DNA of 64,000 nucleotides from the NCBI GenBank assembly GCA_034401795.1, contig CM067369.1:190807159-190871158 (forward strand), written 5' to 3'. Below are positions 11,546-23,571 of this stretch, piece after piece. The notes below the pieces were generated by a model that saw nothing but the letters and a program-made list of their open reading frames with translations, was not told where the DNA came from and ran no database searches. How positions within the stretch are numbered: position 1 is the first letter of the stretch; each line of letters opens with the position of its first letter. Source of the DNA: Chaetoderma sp. LZ-2023a. Taxonomy: Eukaryota > Mollusca > Caudofoveata > Chaetodermatida > Chaetodermatidae. The translations under genes and the position numbers were made by a program.

Positions 11546-12111
11546 GTTAAGCCTAGTCATGACCTCTTGATGGAACGGCCCTAACTCCCGATTGTCAGAT
11601 TTTACACCAGCATACCACATATAGACCACCTTCGTTTATTGCTTATGATGACTTTAATATAGAAATGGCATAGCCATTTCAATCAATCATGTTATGTCAA
11701 AATACAGACTATATTTTTAATTAACGGAGGAACGGAACAAGATCACCTCTGACTAAATACTAAAACCAGATAGTGTTTAGGAGGCTCCGGACCAATAGTC
11801 ATTCGCAACCAATATAAACAGGGAGTTGGGAAAGAATACTAGCATATGGCAGAAAGGACACAATGAGTAGGAAAAACAAAACTGGTGATGAATTTCAGTA
11901 TTGTGCTTTTGACTTTTTACAAGAGATTAATAAATGCTACACCAGGGTACCAAATTATTTATAGCTTATGCCATCCCAAACAAGTTTTGAACTCAGAGTG
12001 GCTACAATATAGTAGATAGATTTGCATTTAACATAGTCTTAAATGATTGTTTTGATGATTGAATTAGTGAATACAATATCGATTCCTAAATTATCCTAAC
12101 GGGTCACTATA

Positions 12112-12112
12112 G

Positions 12113-12144
<32 letters not shown>

Positions 12145-12176
12145 TACGTGCGTGCGTGCGTGCGTGCGTGCGTGCG
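12112..12176. repeat. (TGCG)n microsatellite
   Basis: About 16 repeats of the tetranucleotide GTGC/TGCG with one interruption (TACG) near 12145. Confidence 0.95.
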
Positions 12177-13312
12177 TCGCCACATCAGCGGGAAGTCGTT
12201 GGTGACGTCTCAACCAGATGTAGTCAGAAGTTGAAGATGTAGGCCACCAACGTTTCAACTGTATTATACACCGGTATGGTCGAGTGTAAGTGTATGCAAG
12301 TACAAATAATATGTGAAAGGGCGACACTTTCTGTGCACCATGAATTAGTTCTACAACAGTTGGCGGAATCACCAGATACACAATAAGTAAAATTTGAGTT
12401 GCTGTACCTCTTGTCAAGGGAAGAACAATAATTTCAATTACAGCAAAGTCTACCATTCAGATATGAACTAGATGATTGAATCCACATTATACGAACTTCT
12501 GCAGCTAATAGTCAGATGCATTAGTTCCTGAACATTCAGAAGTAAATATATCCATATTTACGCTAAATCAGTCTCAACGGTTTGGTCTCCAACCATTGAC
12601 AGTCTGTATCCAGATTTCATGGGTTTGATGTCTTTATTCATACTGAGCAGCTTGGTCAGATCTACCATTTCTGGTCGATCACAGTAGATGTCCCGCTTTC
12701 ATCTTAGAGCCTTGGGGTTTCCACTAGATCGGACAGTATAATGTATTCACTTTTGTTTCCTAGTAAGAAGACAACTTCTACTCTAGTCGGCTCGTGGCCA
12801 ATCATGCGCAGCCCGATTATACGGCAGCTACTAGAATCCTGTGGCTAGTTACTTACCGTCTTTCAGATCAGGCTGTATGTTATGTTTCACTTTTCAAAAT
12901 TATATATTTCGGTATTCAATCGGTTGGGTGCACCCATTGTTATTCGCTGGTTCAAGATGGAATCGCCAGTCATAGGGCAATCAACTTCAGCATTGATCAA
13001 CTCTAATTTAGTGGCACACCATCGATACTGGATTCATGTCATTTAATCACAAATGCTGTCGTGGGCTCAAGGAAATACATGGTAATAAGTCTGCACCCAT
13101 GGTCGAGATGATTCCTAACCAAGCTGGTTATTTTAAACCACTATTTACTATTGAATCATTTGGAACGTAGGCCGGCCATAAACCCAGAATTTCGCTTGAA
13201 AATAAAGTGCGTATGCCTTTAAAGGATTAATTATTTAAGCCAGAGTTATTGGTTCTTGGTTTCAATTCTGAAGTTAAAATATTTTTCCACAATTTTAATA
13301 ATAATTGTGAAG

Positions 13313-13374
13313 ATAATTTATGTATATCTAAACAGAATTATATATATAATCCTGTTTAGATATACATAAATTAT
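13313..13374. repeat. Perfect 23-bp inverted repeat hairpin
   Basis: The arm 13313-13335 (starts ATAATTTATG, ends TCTAAACAG) is the exact reverse complement of 13352-13374. The 16-base loop is almost pure A/T and can itself pair. No repeat copy was seen elsewhere in the window. Confidence 0.9.
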
Positions 13375-15458
13375 AACGGCAAATGCTAACTAAATTGTTC
13401 GCGATACATGTTGAGATTTGAGGAGGCCTGTATCAGGCCACAGAATTGGTTTGATATGGTGATTTTCAAAAGTCAATGAATGAATGGACATTGGATCAGC
13501 CGTGAGTAGTCATCTACTAATAATGGTTACTTCAATTTAGTCGCATTTAAAAAGAAGATTCTTGTTTTCACCAGATTAGTTTTGTGGGAATATTCAACAT
13601 TCTCAAAAGGGCCATAAAATTAGTTCAGGTTATAACTTTGAGATGAAACATCAGTTATATTGAGTAGCCATTCCAACAAATTAGTTTCTGCTCGAAAATG
13701 CACCGCCTTTTTAAAGCGTTTTAAAATTAGCTTGGATTATAATTTCATTAAGTATACTGCAGAGAATGTCCATAAATTTGTTTTTGCCCAAATATACAAC
13801 ATACTTTCAAAAGCTTTGCTCAGTTAATTTAAACCATCGATTGGATATGAAACATAAATTGTATTGCTGAGCTAGTGCCAGATCAGTTTTGGCCAAATAT
13901 TCAACAGAAGATTTTATAGAGAATTTAGGGACCAAAGTGTAATATAGAAGTTGAAGCAATGGTTTGTCGAAAATCGTATGAATAAATCAAAATAATATAT
14001 ATCATCTGTGCTGGAGAGCTACAAATATAGGCCTTGTCAACAAGTTATCAAGTTTGTGTAGCTCGCGGTGGTACGTGCTGGTCCATCATGTTGCCCCACT
14101 CCGTTGTACCGCATGTACAGTGTGCGCAGGAGGGCTGGTTAGCTACGGTTCTCGCGGTTACGGATTCCATATCATGACTCTCCGGAAGGTACAATAACCG
14201 GCTTCACATTCAAGTGGGGTCGTGCGACCATTGCCGCTAAAGTTGAACCTCACGGTCTCATCCCAACTGTTCATGGTATGTCGATCCATTAACTAGTTTA
14301 AAGGTCTGGGCAGGATGATAATAATTAAAAGAATAATAACTTATACAAACAATGCTACTCGTTTCCGAGTGAATGAGCAAAAATAATACAGTACATAGAA
14401 ACAACCAGTGTTCTTTCTATGTGGGCTCGCCGAAGGTACCACACAGATTCATAAATCCCCAGAGGGATCCCCGTAAGGGAGTATTGCAACGGAACTACTT
14501 GAATAGTTTAAAATAAACCAATTATACCCTAACACATACAACATAGTATTGTTGTGAGAGGAAGGTGCTTCGCGTGGGCCTCCGTCACAGGAAAATTCCT
14601 TCAACGCCGAAGTGGAGGAAAAGAGCTGGCATAAATGGCCACTCTTTTGGTCAAACAAAAAGCTATGTGCATTGGTCAATCCTAGTCAAACAATAATTAA
14701 TGTGATGCACGGTGTTTTACGTGAAGAGGGGTCGGATGATTTCCGAAGAATTCATAGGTCACCGTCTTATGTAGGTCCAAAGATACTGCATTGGTAGATG
14801 CCGCTTTATTTATGCGGAACTTCTGCTAAAGTCTGACCTACCCTTTAGTTGGTAAATATGTTTCCAAGCTTTGGCCGCAAGTGGCAGGGATTCCTACCTA
14901 TCTATTGACACATATGTCTAACTAGCGAAGATGCCCAGCTTCGCGAAGGTCGCCCCACATAGCGTCTCCCTCATAAAGACAGCGTGCATACATGTTACGG
15001 AGTGACAGCTCCCGAATCATATGACGATCCGGTCACCTTTGCACCACAACCAAATATAACATCACTAGGGGATTTTTACAGTTTCCATAAGCAATTTAGA
15101 GAGCGCAAAGGTATGTGTGGTGGGGAGTAAGAGACAGATATCCTTCGCTAGTGACATTCCCGTGATGGTGTGGTGGGTTATAAGAGCGCACCCAGTCACT
15201 ATACCGAGTCGGATGGAGATCTGCGTCTCGTCCGTCACCCGTGTGTCATGGAATTAACATTTCACCTGTCATTAGGGTTATGTTCCAGAATGGCCAGAGA
15301 AGCACTGCAGGCAGGTGTTACCGTTTTTTTATTTCTTTTCGCAGTGCTTCCTACATTGTCGCGGGAATCTAGACTAACTGGTATCTGAAGATACTGGGGG
15401 AGCATATGTAAATCAACATTTTAATTATCACCACTTGGAAACCCCAATAGTTTCCTAG

Positions 15459-15721
15459 AGTCGGATCCTGCCAAGGTGTTGATTGGGAGTCCAGACAATT
15501 ATTACGCCATGCAGCTGGATGAGTGCAGAAAGAGACAATCACTCGGTATTAATGAGCCGCCAAGGTAATTGGCCAATTTTTTACAATCTAGCCGGTGTGT
15601 GGTGTTACATATCTACTACAGCCGGAAAAGAGGCGTACACATTGTGTCTCTTACGGAGGGATTGTCCCTAACTACTTTAAACCTATGCTATTGAGCTAGA
15701 ATAGCCAGGTTTAGTCGTTCA
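15459..15721. other. Segment present in the 3' LTR only
   Basis: The 5' LTR reads straight from AATAGTTTCCTAGAG to CACATGCCAGGTTCGAGC. In this LTR the two flanks are separated by about 260 bp. It is either an insertion here or a deletion in the other LTR. No terminal inverted repeats are obvious. Confidence 0.65.
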
Positions 15722-16838
15722 CATGTCAGGTTCGAGCATGGTGAGCATGATCGGTGACCTCAGTGTAAAATTGATGCTGGGGGTAGAAGCGATGCAGATA
15801 TAATGTTGCGGTTTAGTATTGCCTAGCGTACTGCGTCCTAGAGTTTGTATATATAAACAAAACAGAATATCTAGGATGGGTACATGCCATATACATAACT
15901 AACTAATACAGTGCCGACAGTATATCAGGTCATAAGACCTTGCAGTGCTTGTTAGTTGTAAGCGCACAGAAATAAAGATAATATATACAGTATGAAACCG
16001 AAAATATAACAATGCGGTCCTTAAGACTGGGTAGGTACCTATTAGCCATCAGTACCTATTACGGAAATAACAAATAGTACAATAGTATAGTTACTTGAGT
16101 AGTATTGGTCATCAGTACAGTAAGAGTTCATAAATCATGGAAATGGATACGCTACAGTTGAATAGCACGAGATGGCACGATTCCGAAGTTGCAGGGAAGA
16201 TTTCCGCAAGCAGAACTGTTTATGCGGCTTACTCTCAAGATGGTGAAGAAGAACAGTTATAGAAAGATGTCCATTAGATAGTCAGAATAAGGGATACATA
16301 AATTTACACAGTATGTTATAAAGTTTCCATCCGGCAATCGTAGTTTGAAAATTGCCCGTAACATAGAGGGCTACAGTTGTGATTAAATATGCTTGTAAAT
16401 TAACTGGGTACACCATGTGGGATACGTCGCATAGCTCGTGGGACACACGGAGCAGAGGCCCACCAGACTGTTGTCTAAAGGTTAATTAACACACGACATG
16501 CTGCACAGAAGTTTGATACCACCTTTCAGCGTGATCTGGAAGATCCGGCGAGTTATCCACCAAGAATCACCTCGGCTCTACATCCTGTAGAAGTACATTA
16601 GGCCACAAGGCCCATCCGCAAGGAGCTCCTCTGTGAGTGTTCCCGAAAAGGGAGTTCTATTAAAATAATTTGCCCCCGGATGGCTATCCGAGAGCTTCCA
16701 AAATTGAATCGCGGATGTCCAAGACTGCTCACCGGCGCAGGAGATCTCAATTCTGAAATGCACTGCGCTGGTCCAGTAGTCTTGCTGACTCTGTCAGCTT
16801 CCTCTCCGAAGTGGTCTCGATTCTTGATTTTTAGCTCC

Positions 16839-16904
16839 TTTTATACTACTCGTGACGTCAGAGGCAGGACGCGCCAGCCAATCAGAGGGCCAGCAGTAGC
16901 CAAT
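16839..16904 (-). promoter_or_regulatory. LTR core promoter: two CCAAT boxes, CRE, TATA box
   Basis: Read on the minus strand: GATTGGCT (inverted CCAAT, 16900-16904), a second GATTGGCT (16878-16882), the palindromic CRE TGACGTCA (16853-16860), seven bases, then TATAAAA (16839-16845). This is a textbook RNA polymerase II layout. It sits only about 270-330 bp from the LTR 5' end, leaving roughly 2.75 kb of LTR downstream of the expected start. The sister LTR keeps both CCAAT boxes (30086-30090, 30064-30068) but has lost the CRE and has a weaker TATA. Confidence 0.75.
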
Positions 16905-17173
16905 CAGCGTGCAGCTAGAAAGGGTGACGTAGGGATCACGTGATCAGCTCATTCTCCATTCACCTAATACATACACACGAGTATGACGTCAACGCAATAT
17001 TTTGAACATAATTTAAGTGAATCATTTAACTCTGCCATTTCTGGTCGGATTTTACAAAGGTAAAATGTTTAGAAATCCTCGTTTCATTCCAGTCCTGGGT
17101 GATACCAAGAATGGCGAGAATAGTGTGATTTGAAGAAATCACCTGTACCAACTCGGTACACTATAAGCATACA

Positions 17174-17955
17174 CCCGTGACAAACTATTAATGCTTCACA
17201 GATCGAACGCACAGGAACACGCTTGGCAAGAATTCTCTAGTAGGTGCGTAGCTGAGAGGATCAGTGATGCGAGAGACGCGTAATTATCAGAGAAGAGCAC
17301 ATAGAAGTGTGAAAGAGCTTGGGAGGGAGGCATAGTTTTAGTTTTGATTTTTGACCTTGAAATGTTGGGTTTTTTGTGGTGTGTGCTTTTTATTTATTTT
17401 ACTAAGCTCCAACATACCTGAATCAAATATAGTTATAACAATGTATACAAGAAAAATATTTCTATGCTAAAACATACAGTAATACAGTAATAATATCATA
17501 GTTATATGAAATTACATCTGTATTCCGGATATATAAAGGGATGCATACAGTGTACAGTGCGGCCCGTTTTGGCGGGTCTACACGGATAGCTCTCGCTATC
17601 CACAATCCGTCTCAACATACTGACACGAGAAGAGAAATAATAAGAAAAATAGCATTCTAATAAAGTAAAACACTAGTTCATCAGGCAGCGCCAGCAATAG
17701 CTGGGACGGCATGACGGGAGTAAAGACATATTCGCTACGGTGTGTTGTGTACTTACGTCGCACATGACATGTTTACAACACAGGTATCCCCAGCAACTAT
17801 TTTTGTGAGACACAGCTATGCAAGAATTTTGCGTAGCTGTGTATGATGACCGTAGTCAGCCAAGGGATAGGATTTCAATTATAAAAACATATATATAATA
17901 AGAAGAAAAATATTTCAAAAATAATAAAATAATAATGGTTCCATTTTCCGCACAC
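17174..17955. other. Interior DNA between the extra ORF and the 3' LTR, non-coding
   Basis: AT-rich with no gene seen. The bases next to the LTR (GTTTGTCACGGG on the element strand) do not form the purine tract expected at a 3' LTR. Confidence 0.5.
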
Positions 17956-19296
17956 CTATTCACACATTCTGCTGCATCCACGACAATAATGTCCACAAAT
18001 ATTCGCGGAGAAATTTCCCCAGCGAGTCTGGGTTCCACGACTTATACTAGACGGTCGTGGTGGGTGGTCCTCCGCTGCTGAAATCTCATTATCTATGTTG
18101 CTTAGCTCGGTGGTACTTAAGTTGGATGAAGCTGTAGATCTATTTACGGATACACTGGTGGTGGTGATGACGACGATAGGTGTAGTTCTGACTGGTGGCG
18201 GTTCCGAGATTGTTGACATCACTGTTGTTGCGGCGGTGGTGGTGGTGCTGGCTGCAGGGAGCCTAAATGATGCGATGATGCTGGGCGTCGATGCTGCGGC
18301 AGTGATTGTGGATAAGTTTCTTATTTTCACAGCCTTGATTAGCTTACTAGCGGACATTCTGGGAACCACTCAGATTTCAGGTTGATGGGCTATTCTGCAC
18401 ATTCCCGAATATGGTCTGTCCGGCGTAGTAGTCTTTCCAATGGCAGGATCTATGGGAAGGATGGTGCTGTGCATGGATGTTGGTGTGCTGGTCTGTGGTG
18501 CAGTGGTGGTGATGACAGCTTCCATAAGGCTTATCTCCTCGTCGATAACTAAATTGCATGGAGATATTGAACGGTCGGAAATATCCTGTAAAACGGTCCG
18601 TGGATTTTCACAGGAGTTTTTATCACTACCGATATATGGCTGTCCTATCACAGACGCAGATACTGTGGTGGTGCTGTGTGCTGTCGGTTTTGTCACTGCG
18701 GGTGCTGCCGGTGTGGAAACTACAGTTGGTGTAAATACCGATGCTGCAGGTGCTGCCGGTGCTTTTCTTGTGGGTGCTGCCGATGATGTGGTGATGCGTG
18801 CTGGAGTGCTGGTGCTGGCTGGCTGTGTAGCAAATGCTGAAGGTCTAGCTAATTGTGGAAAGTCAGTTTGTCGTTGTTTGGTGAGTTTCGTTATGGCCAT
18901 TTTTCCCATTAGAATCACGGTAACTGGAAGTCTACTTTCAAAGTGTCGAGCGAGGATATCTATGTCCTCATTCTGTTCACCAGGTTTCAATGTCATAACT
19001 AACACATGATGTGTAAATGATAATGCGTGTGTTACACTGTATCGAGTACCTGAATACAAGAATTTGCAGTCCACACAGAATGCTCTCTGTAATAAATGGT
19101 CGTGATTGACGTGAAGCGTCAAGTCTGAGTTTCTGGAAAGCGCATGCTTGCGTGGCTGTCCATTGTGCGTTAGAGCTGTACAAGGATACTTCTTTCCGAT
19201 GTGAGCAGGTGTCGATTCTTCCGATTTGTCGGACAAGGCGAGATCTTCCGCAAGCGACATATTATTCCCACTTGATGGTGATTTGCGGAAATGCAT
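17956..19296 (-). pseudogene. Extra ORF with C2H2-like finger, broken by one in-frame TGA
   Basis: A 308-codon frame starts at an ATG (19296-19294) and ends at TGA 18372-18370. The same frame then stays open for 137 more codons to 17956, so the ancestral protein was about 445 residues. Residues about 74-97 have C-X2-C-X12-H-X5-H(H) spacing (CVDC...H...THH), like a C2H2 finger. From about residue 150 it is Thr/Ser/Ala/Pro-rich low complexity. It lies between integrase and the 3' LTR, where some Gypsy elements carry an env-like or accessory gene. It has no signal peptide or membrane segment, so it is not env-like. A CRE and TATA pair lies about 180 bp upstream. Function unknown; a captured or nested element ORF is also possible. 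Confidence 0.5.
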
Positions 19297-19473
19297 TAAC
19301 CTAATTTAAACTTTCCTAACTCTTCATAACTTTCCTGGCCAATATAACATAAGATAAAAGAGTAATAATAAGAAAACAGCAGAATTTGGTTTGCAACACG
19401 AAAGTAGCCTAATGCTCGATCTTCCCTAGTGTCGAGTTTGATGGGAAGATGAAATTTCAGTGCGCTCTCCTCC

Positions 19474-19495
19474 TTTTATAATTTCGGTGACGTCA
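19474..19495 (-). promoter_or_regulatory. CRE-TATA module upstream of the extra ORF
   Basis: On the minus strand TGACGTCA (19488-19495), seven bases, then TATAAAAGGAG (TATA at 19474-19480). The spacing and TATAAAAGGAG wording are the same as in the LTR promoter. The expected start (about 25-30 bases beyond TATA) would be near 19445, some 150 bases before the ORF's ATG. Confidence 0.6.
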
Positions 19496-19496
19496 C

Positions 19497-21889
19497 AGGA
19501 GGGCGGATGACCACATCCGAAGATTTTAGGGAGAGTCGGTTCTGCCAAATATGGAAATATTTAATTTTTATTCTCCTGGAGTCGGATCATATACTCCCTT
19601 CGTAGGAAGAAGGTAAATATAAATATAAGAAGGAAGGATAGCCGCTTTCATCCCTACTCGGCGGGAAATCGAGTCTCCAATCAACGTTAAAATATGGAAC
19701 TACTTATTCCTGTGGAAGCTCACCTTTTAATTAGCGTGAAACGTTTTTTTCAAGTTGGATGCTTATCAAATCTCAGGCTGGAATGCCCGAGGGGGTGTAG
19801 GAGGGCGTGATGACGTCAGCGGCTTGGCCCCGACTCACTACCTCTTGCCTCCTCCATCATGCTGTGGTAGATACGCATAGGGCGGTTCTTTTGTTTATAG
19901 ACTTTGATCCAATTTACTGGAAATTAGAAGTGATGATCACGTGATTCTTGTTTTGAAAGCAGGTGGTTGATCGGAAACTTAGGCAATCTGTATGTAATTG
20001 TGGAGTTGATGCTGCTGACTATTCGTAGTTGATGCGAAAAATGGAAATATATGTTTTCATTATTCTGTTCCTCAGAACAGCGTCCCTCTATATGCACGTG
20101 ATCTTATACATGTGCCTCCTCTTGTGTGCAGTAAATGTAGTCCAGCCCGTGTTGATTAGTGGCAGGAATATGCAGGTAAGAGAATATTTGAAATTCTCAA
20201 TGAGGTTATAATATCTACGTTTTGAGGCTGCTTCATCAGCCCGTGCACTAATGATTTGTATACACGGTAGAACAATCGTGTTCTTAATCAAAATTAGGAC
20301 AGCATCGCTGACTGTAATTTATTGTTTGGTTTAAACAGCTCCGTGTCTTGCGGAAACCAAGTCTACTGACGCCGCGAAGCTGGACTGTATTTTCCGGGTG
20401 GGTGGACTGCCAAGCATTCTCCTCCATGGGTAGGACTAGTCTCATCTTACATGGACTAAACTTAATTATCACAGCACAGCTCGAAAAATGCGTGCCTCAG
20501 TTTACAATTTGCAATATCGTCGTATGGAGATTGTGAATACAGTCATCTTGACTGTCTGTGTCTCTATCAATATGGTGAATTTGATTGATATGTGTGGCTG
20601 CGTATCTGCGGATGAGTCTTGCACTGCCGTGAAGTGTGACGTTTTTATGGCAGCGGGGCAGGAAGGCAGTTGGTTGTGTCAATTTTATCGGACATGATGT
20701 TTTTCGCTCTGTAATGGCCGAGTCCAGAGATGGGACAAAGTTACTTTAGAGTGTGGATGACCAAGAAGAGGGCTGTCATACTTGAATCAGACCATTATCG
20801 ATTTTCCGTTCGGTAGTAAATTCCTCCTTGATACAGACGACAGACTGCGGGCATCTTGCTCTCTTAATAATATTGACTGTTATTACGTGTAATTGACGTG
20901 TGATAGTTTAGCTTTTTACGTACGAGGCTTCCGGGGGTGGGGGTGGGTGGAGGTGGGAATCCCCAGTGGCATGTACCATAGATGGTGGCAGTGTTGTTCC
21001 TCCTTCCCATATGATCAGTTTTCCGCAAACCGGATAAGGTGTTGCGGAAAATGTTGACTCGTGTTGATGAGGGTAGTGTTCTGTTGTAGGGAAGCCAGGG
21101 TTGCTCTGTGATGCTGGCATAATGCGATTTGGGCAGATCCGGGTTTCCAAGCTGGGGAAAGCCGAGTTTGTTGCTATTGCGGAAAATTCGGGTTGTGGAA
21201 AGTGATGAGTTTCCTGTATTCATGCGGAAGGGAATATTGCAGAAAAAGGTGTCTCTAACTGTTTCTGTTATCAAAAGCTAGGTGCATGCTATCTATGTTT
21301 TTGATGCTGTTGAATGTCCTTGCTATACGTTTATATAACTGGGTAGGTATGTAATGTTCACCTAACGATGAATTGATGTAACCAGCCTTGCAGGCATGTG
21401 TGTTCTGTATGCTCCTGGCTTTCTGTGTCACGGTGTGTTGTTCTGACTGCTCACGTGGTGGGGGTATGGTGCCTTGGTAGGGCAGTTGTGGCCAGGGATG
21501 TACTTTGGATGGGGAGGATCATCTCCTATTACACGCTGGTTGGTAGTTTGTCATAGTTTTTAAGTACCGGGAATATTCGAGCCAGTGGGGGGTGGGGGGG
21601 GGGTTGCTGTGGTGCAGGATGCCACCTCCTCTGTAGCAGCTGACGCTCTCATATCTGGAGATTGACAGTCAACAGTGGAGTGTGAAATGGACAGGACCGA
21701 TGATGTCCGAACTTGGTGCATAGACTAGAGGCGCCAGTTGAAGTGGGGCTGGTGATGCTAACGGATGGGGTGCACCTAGGAGTGGGGGGTGGTCTGCCGA
21801 TTTGGGGGTTTGGAGGGGTACACCGAGTTGTGGGGTTTTGCTTTTCTTCAAAACAAGCCAAGACCTCATCAAGGCTCTTCACTCACCTG
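19497..21889. other. Interior DNA between integrase and the extra ORF, no supported gene
   Basis: About 2.4 kb with only short open frames on both strands (for example 20864-21274 minus, Pro/Asn/Thr-rich) and no recognisable domain. There is a G-rich tract at 21589-21603. It may hold decayed accessory sequence. Confidence 0.45.
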
Positions 21890-22912
21890 CTATTTATTAC
21901 ATGTTCCATCAACAGGAAGCATGGCCCAGAACAGCCTCAGCTTCCGCTTGTGGATATGGTAGGTCACGTCCAACTTCTTACCCACTACCACAGAGGGGCC
22001 TTTCCACTGGTAACATAGTTTACTCGACACGTTTGCAGAACATCGCGAATCATGAACCCAAAACAATTTTTCCCATCTCATGTGGGTCTCCATGCCCTCA
22101 CCGGTCATGCCATATTTTTTTACGCCAGTGTGCAGTGGATAATGTTGCTCTCATTAGGCGCATGGGTCTGTCTATCTGCTGCCGCAAGAGCTCTACGTTG
22201 AGAGATGGTGAATTTTTCTCTCTTGGAATCCTGGGCATGGCCAGACCCAGGAAAAGGCTAATTCATGGCCTAACATTAACCGAGCAGGGGTATAACCCAT
22301 GCTGGAATGTATTGAAGTGCGGTATGCCATGAGCACATATGGGAGTCATAAATCCCAATCACAACAATCAAGGCGTGTTTCCTTGGTCAACATTTCTGCA
22401 AGAGTTCTGTTGAATCTCTCCACCATCCCGTCACTTCTTGGATGATACGGGGTGGTGCGTGTTTTAACGATATGAACCGATTTTCAGAGCTCGGAGATCA
22501 GCTGGCTCTCAAAAATACTTTCTTTGTCGGAGTGCAGTTCATATGGCATACCGAAGTGGCAGAACACATTGCTTGTGAGGACCTATGCTACTGTGGATGA
22601 CTCTTGGTCCGGCAAAGCAAATTCTTCTATCCACTTCATAAAATAATCATGTAATACGAGGATGTACTTGTTTCCTTCATCCATCATATTCAAGGGTCCG
22701 AGCACATCAATAGCCAGGGGTGCGGAATGGTGCTGGCCATCAGTGCGTCTTTGGCATGGGACACATTTAGCGACCCATGCCTTCACACTATCGCGTATCC
22801 TGATCCAGTGGAATCTCTGTTTAACTCTTGTTGTTGTTCGCTCGATGGCTAGATTCCCAGCGCTATCATGTAGTTGTTCCAGAATGCTTTCATGATAACA
22901 TTTTGGGATCAC
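21890..22912 (-). pseudogene. Gypsy integrase (zinc-binding, core and GPY/F-like C-terminus), frameshifted
   Basis: Reading down the minus strand from 22912, the H2C2-like N-terminal domain shows H15 and C50-X2-C53. The second His is replaced (GNL where GHL is usual), which should damage zinc binding. The core begins at AIDVLGPLN (first Asp) with NKYILVLHDYFMKW. After a frameshift near 22580, fragments resembling the second Asp region (LHSDKESIFES) follow. The open frame 22108-21890 carries KGPSVVVGKKLDVTYHI, matching the GPY/F-type integrase C-terminus. Integrase normally inserts the cDNA; this copy cannot make an intact enzyme. Confidence 0.8.
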
Positions 22913-23571
22913 TATCCAGTTATTAATTTAGAGAATGTCGTCTTGCAATGACACTCTCCAAACCTTTGATAGTAGTATTTTGCCATCGCAGAAAGTGGTG
23001 TAACAGATTCCTTAGGATGACGTACCCCCTCCTGGATCCACGTGTATATGTTTCGTGTTTGCGCATCTGTTGATTGTTCATGAGCGACTGTCTCCGTGTT
23101 CCACTCTGTGCACCGCAATTCGTCAAATACTGGAGATGGCTGTGTAGTATAAGTCATGGTGGTGGCCACATCTTGTTCATCCTCAGGCCCGATTCTGCTC
23201 AAGGCATCGGCATTTCTATGAACAACGTTGAAGTTAAAGGCCTGCAGAGATTCCTGCCACCTCGCTACCTGGCCCTCCAGATTTTTTTGGTTTCTGAGCC
23301 AGCGTAGGGAGGTGTGGTCTGTACGCAGGGTAAATGGGTGCCCGTACAGAAAGTGTTTATAGTACTTGACGAAATGCACCGCAGCTAACAATTCCTTCTT
23401 GGTGGTCGCATAACGTTTGTCCGTTTTGGTCAGAGTACTCGAACCATAACCCAGTACCTGCTCTGTTCCACCTTCCATAATGAGAGGTAGAACTGCAGCA
23501 ATGGCATAAGCCGATGCATCAGTGTTTAGGTTGAAGTCGAGGTTAGGGTTAGGATAAGCAAGGATAAACAA
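22912..23571 (-). pseudogene. Gypsy RNase H domain
   Basis: A 219-codon open frame. The retroelement RNase H acidic residues are visible: D18 in NTDASAYA, E60 in KKELLAAV, D85 in RTDHTSLRWL, and the late HRNADALSR block. These would degrade the RNA strand of the RNA-DNA hybrid. The segment after HRNADALSR extends toward integrase (TWIQEGVRHP and following). It is read in a different frame from RT, so the polyprotein is broken even though this domain looks intact. Confidence 0.85.

Larger units (their letters stand above)
11546..14056. other. AT-rich DNA without a supported gene
   Basis: This stretch holds a (TGCG)n tract (12112-12176) and a long perfect hairpin (13313-13374), described separately. 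Open frames at 12091-12456 (minus) and 12794-13006 (plus) show no recognisable domain; the first is mostly the microsatellite read as Ala/Arg/Thr/His. Confidence 0.5.
14057..17173 (-). repeat. 3' LTR of the Gypsy element
   Basis: On the element strand it runs from TGTATGCTTATAG to GAGCTACA, so it has TG...CA ends. It aligns with 27453-30334 throughout, except for about 260 bp (15459-15721) missing from the other LTR. At over 3 kb it is much longer than typical Gypsy LTRs (a few hundred bases). Open frames inside (14449-14679 and others) are disrupted in the sister LTR and I do not call them genes. Confidence 0.85.

Noticed and set aside
14449-14797. Open frames inside the LTRs as genes
   Set aside because: They are not kept intact in both LTRs and have no recognisable domain.
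18440-19009. 189-codon plus-strand frame opposite the zinc-finger-like ORF
   Set aside because: Shadow of the minus-strand ORF; the Ala/Val/Gly composition mirrors the Thr/Ser/Pro codons of the other strand.
21802-22332. 176-codon plus-strand frame
   Set aside because: Antisense shadow of the integrase region, which has clear motifs on the minus strand.
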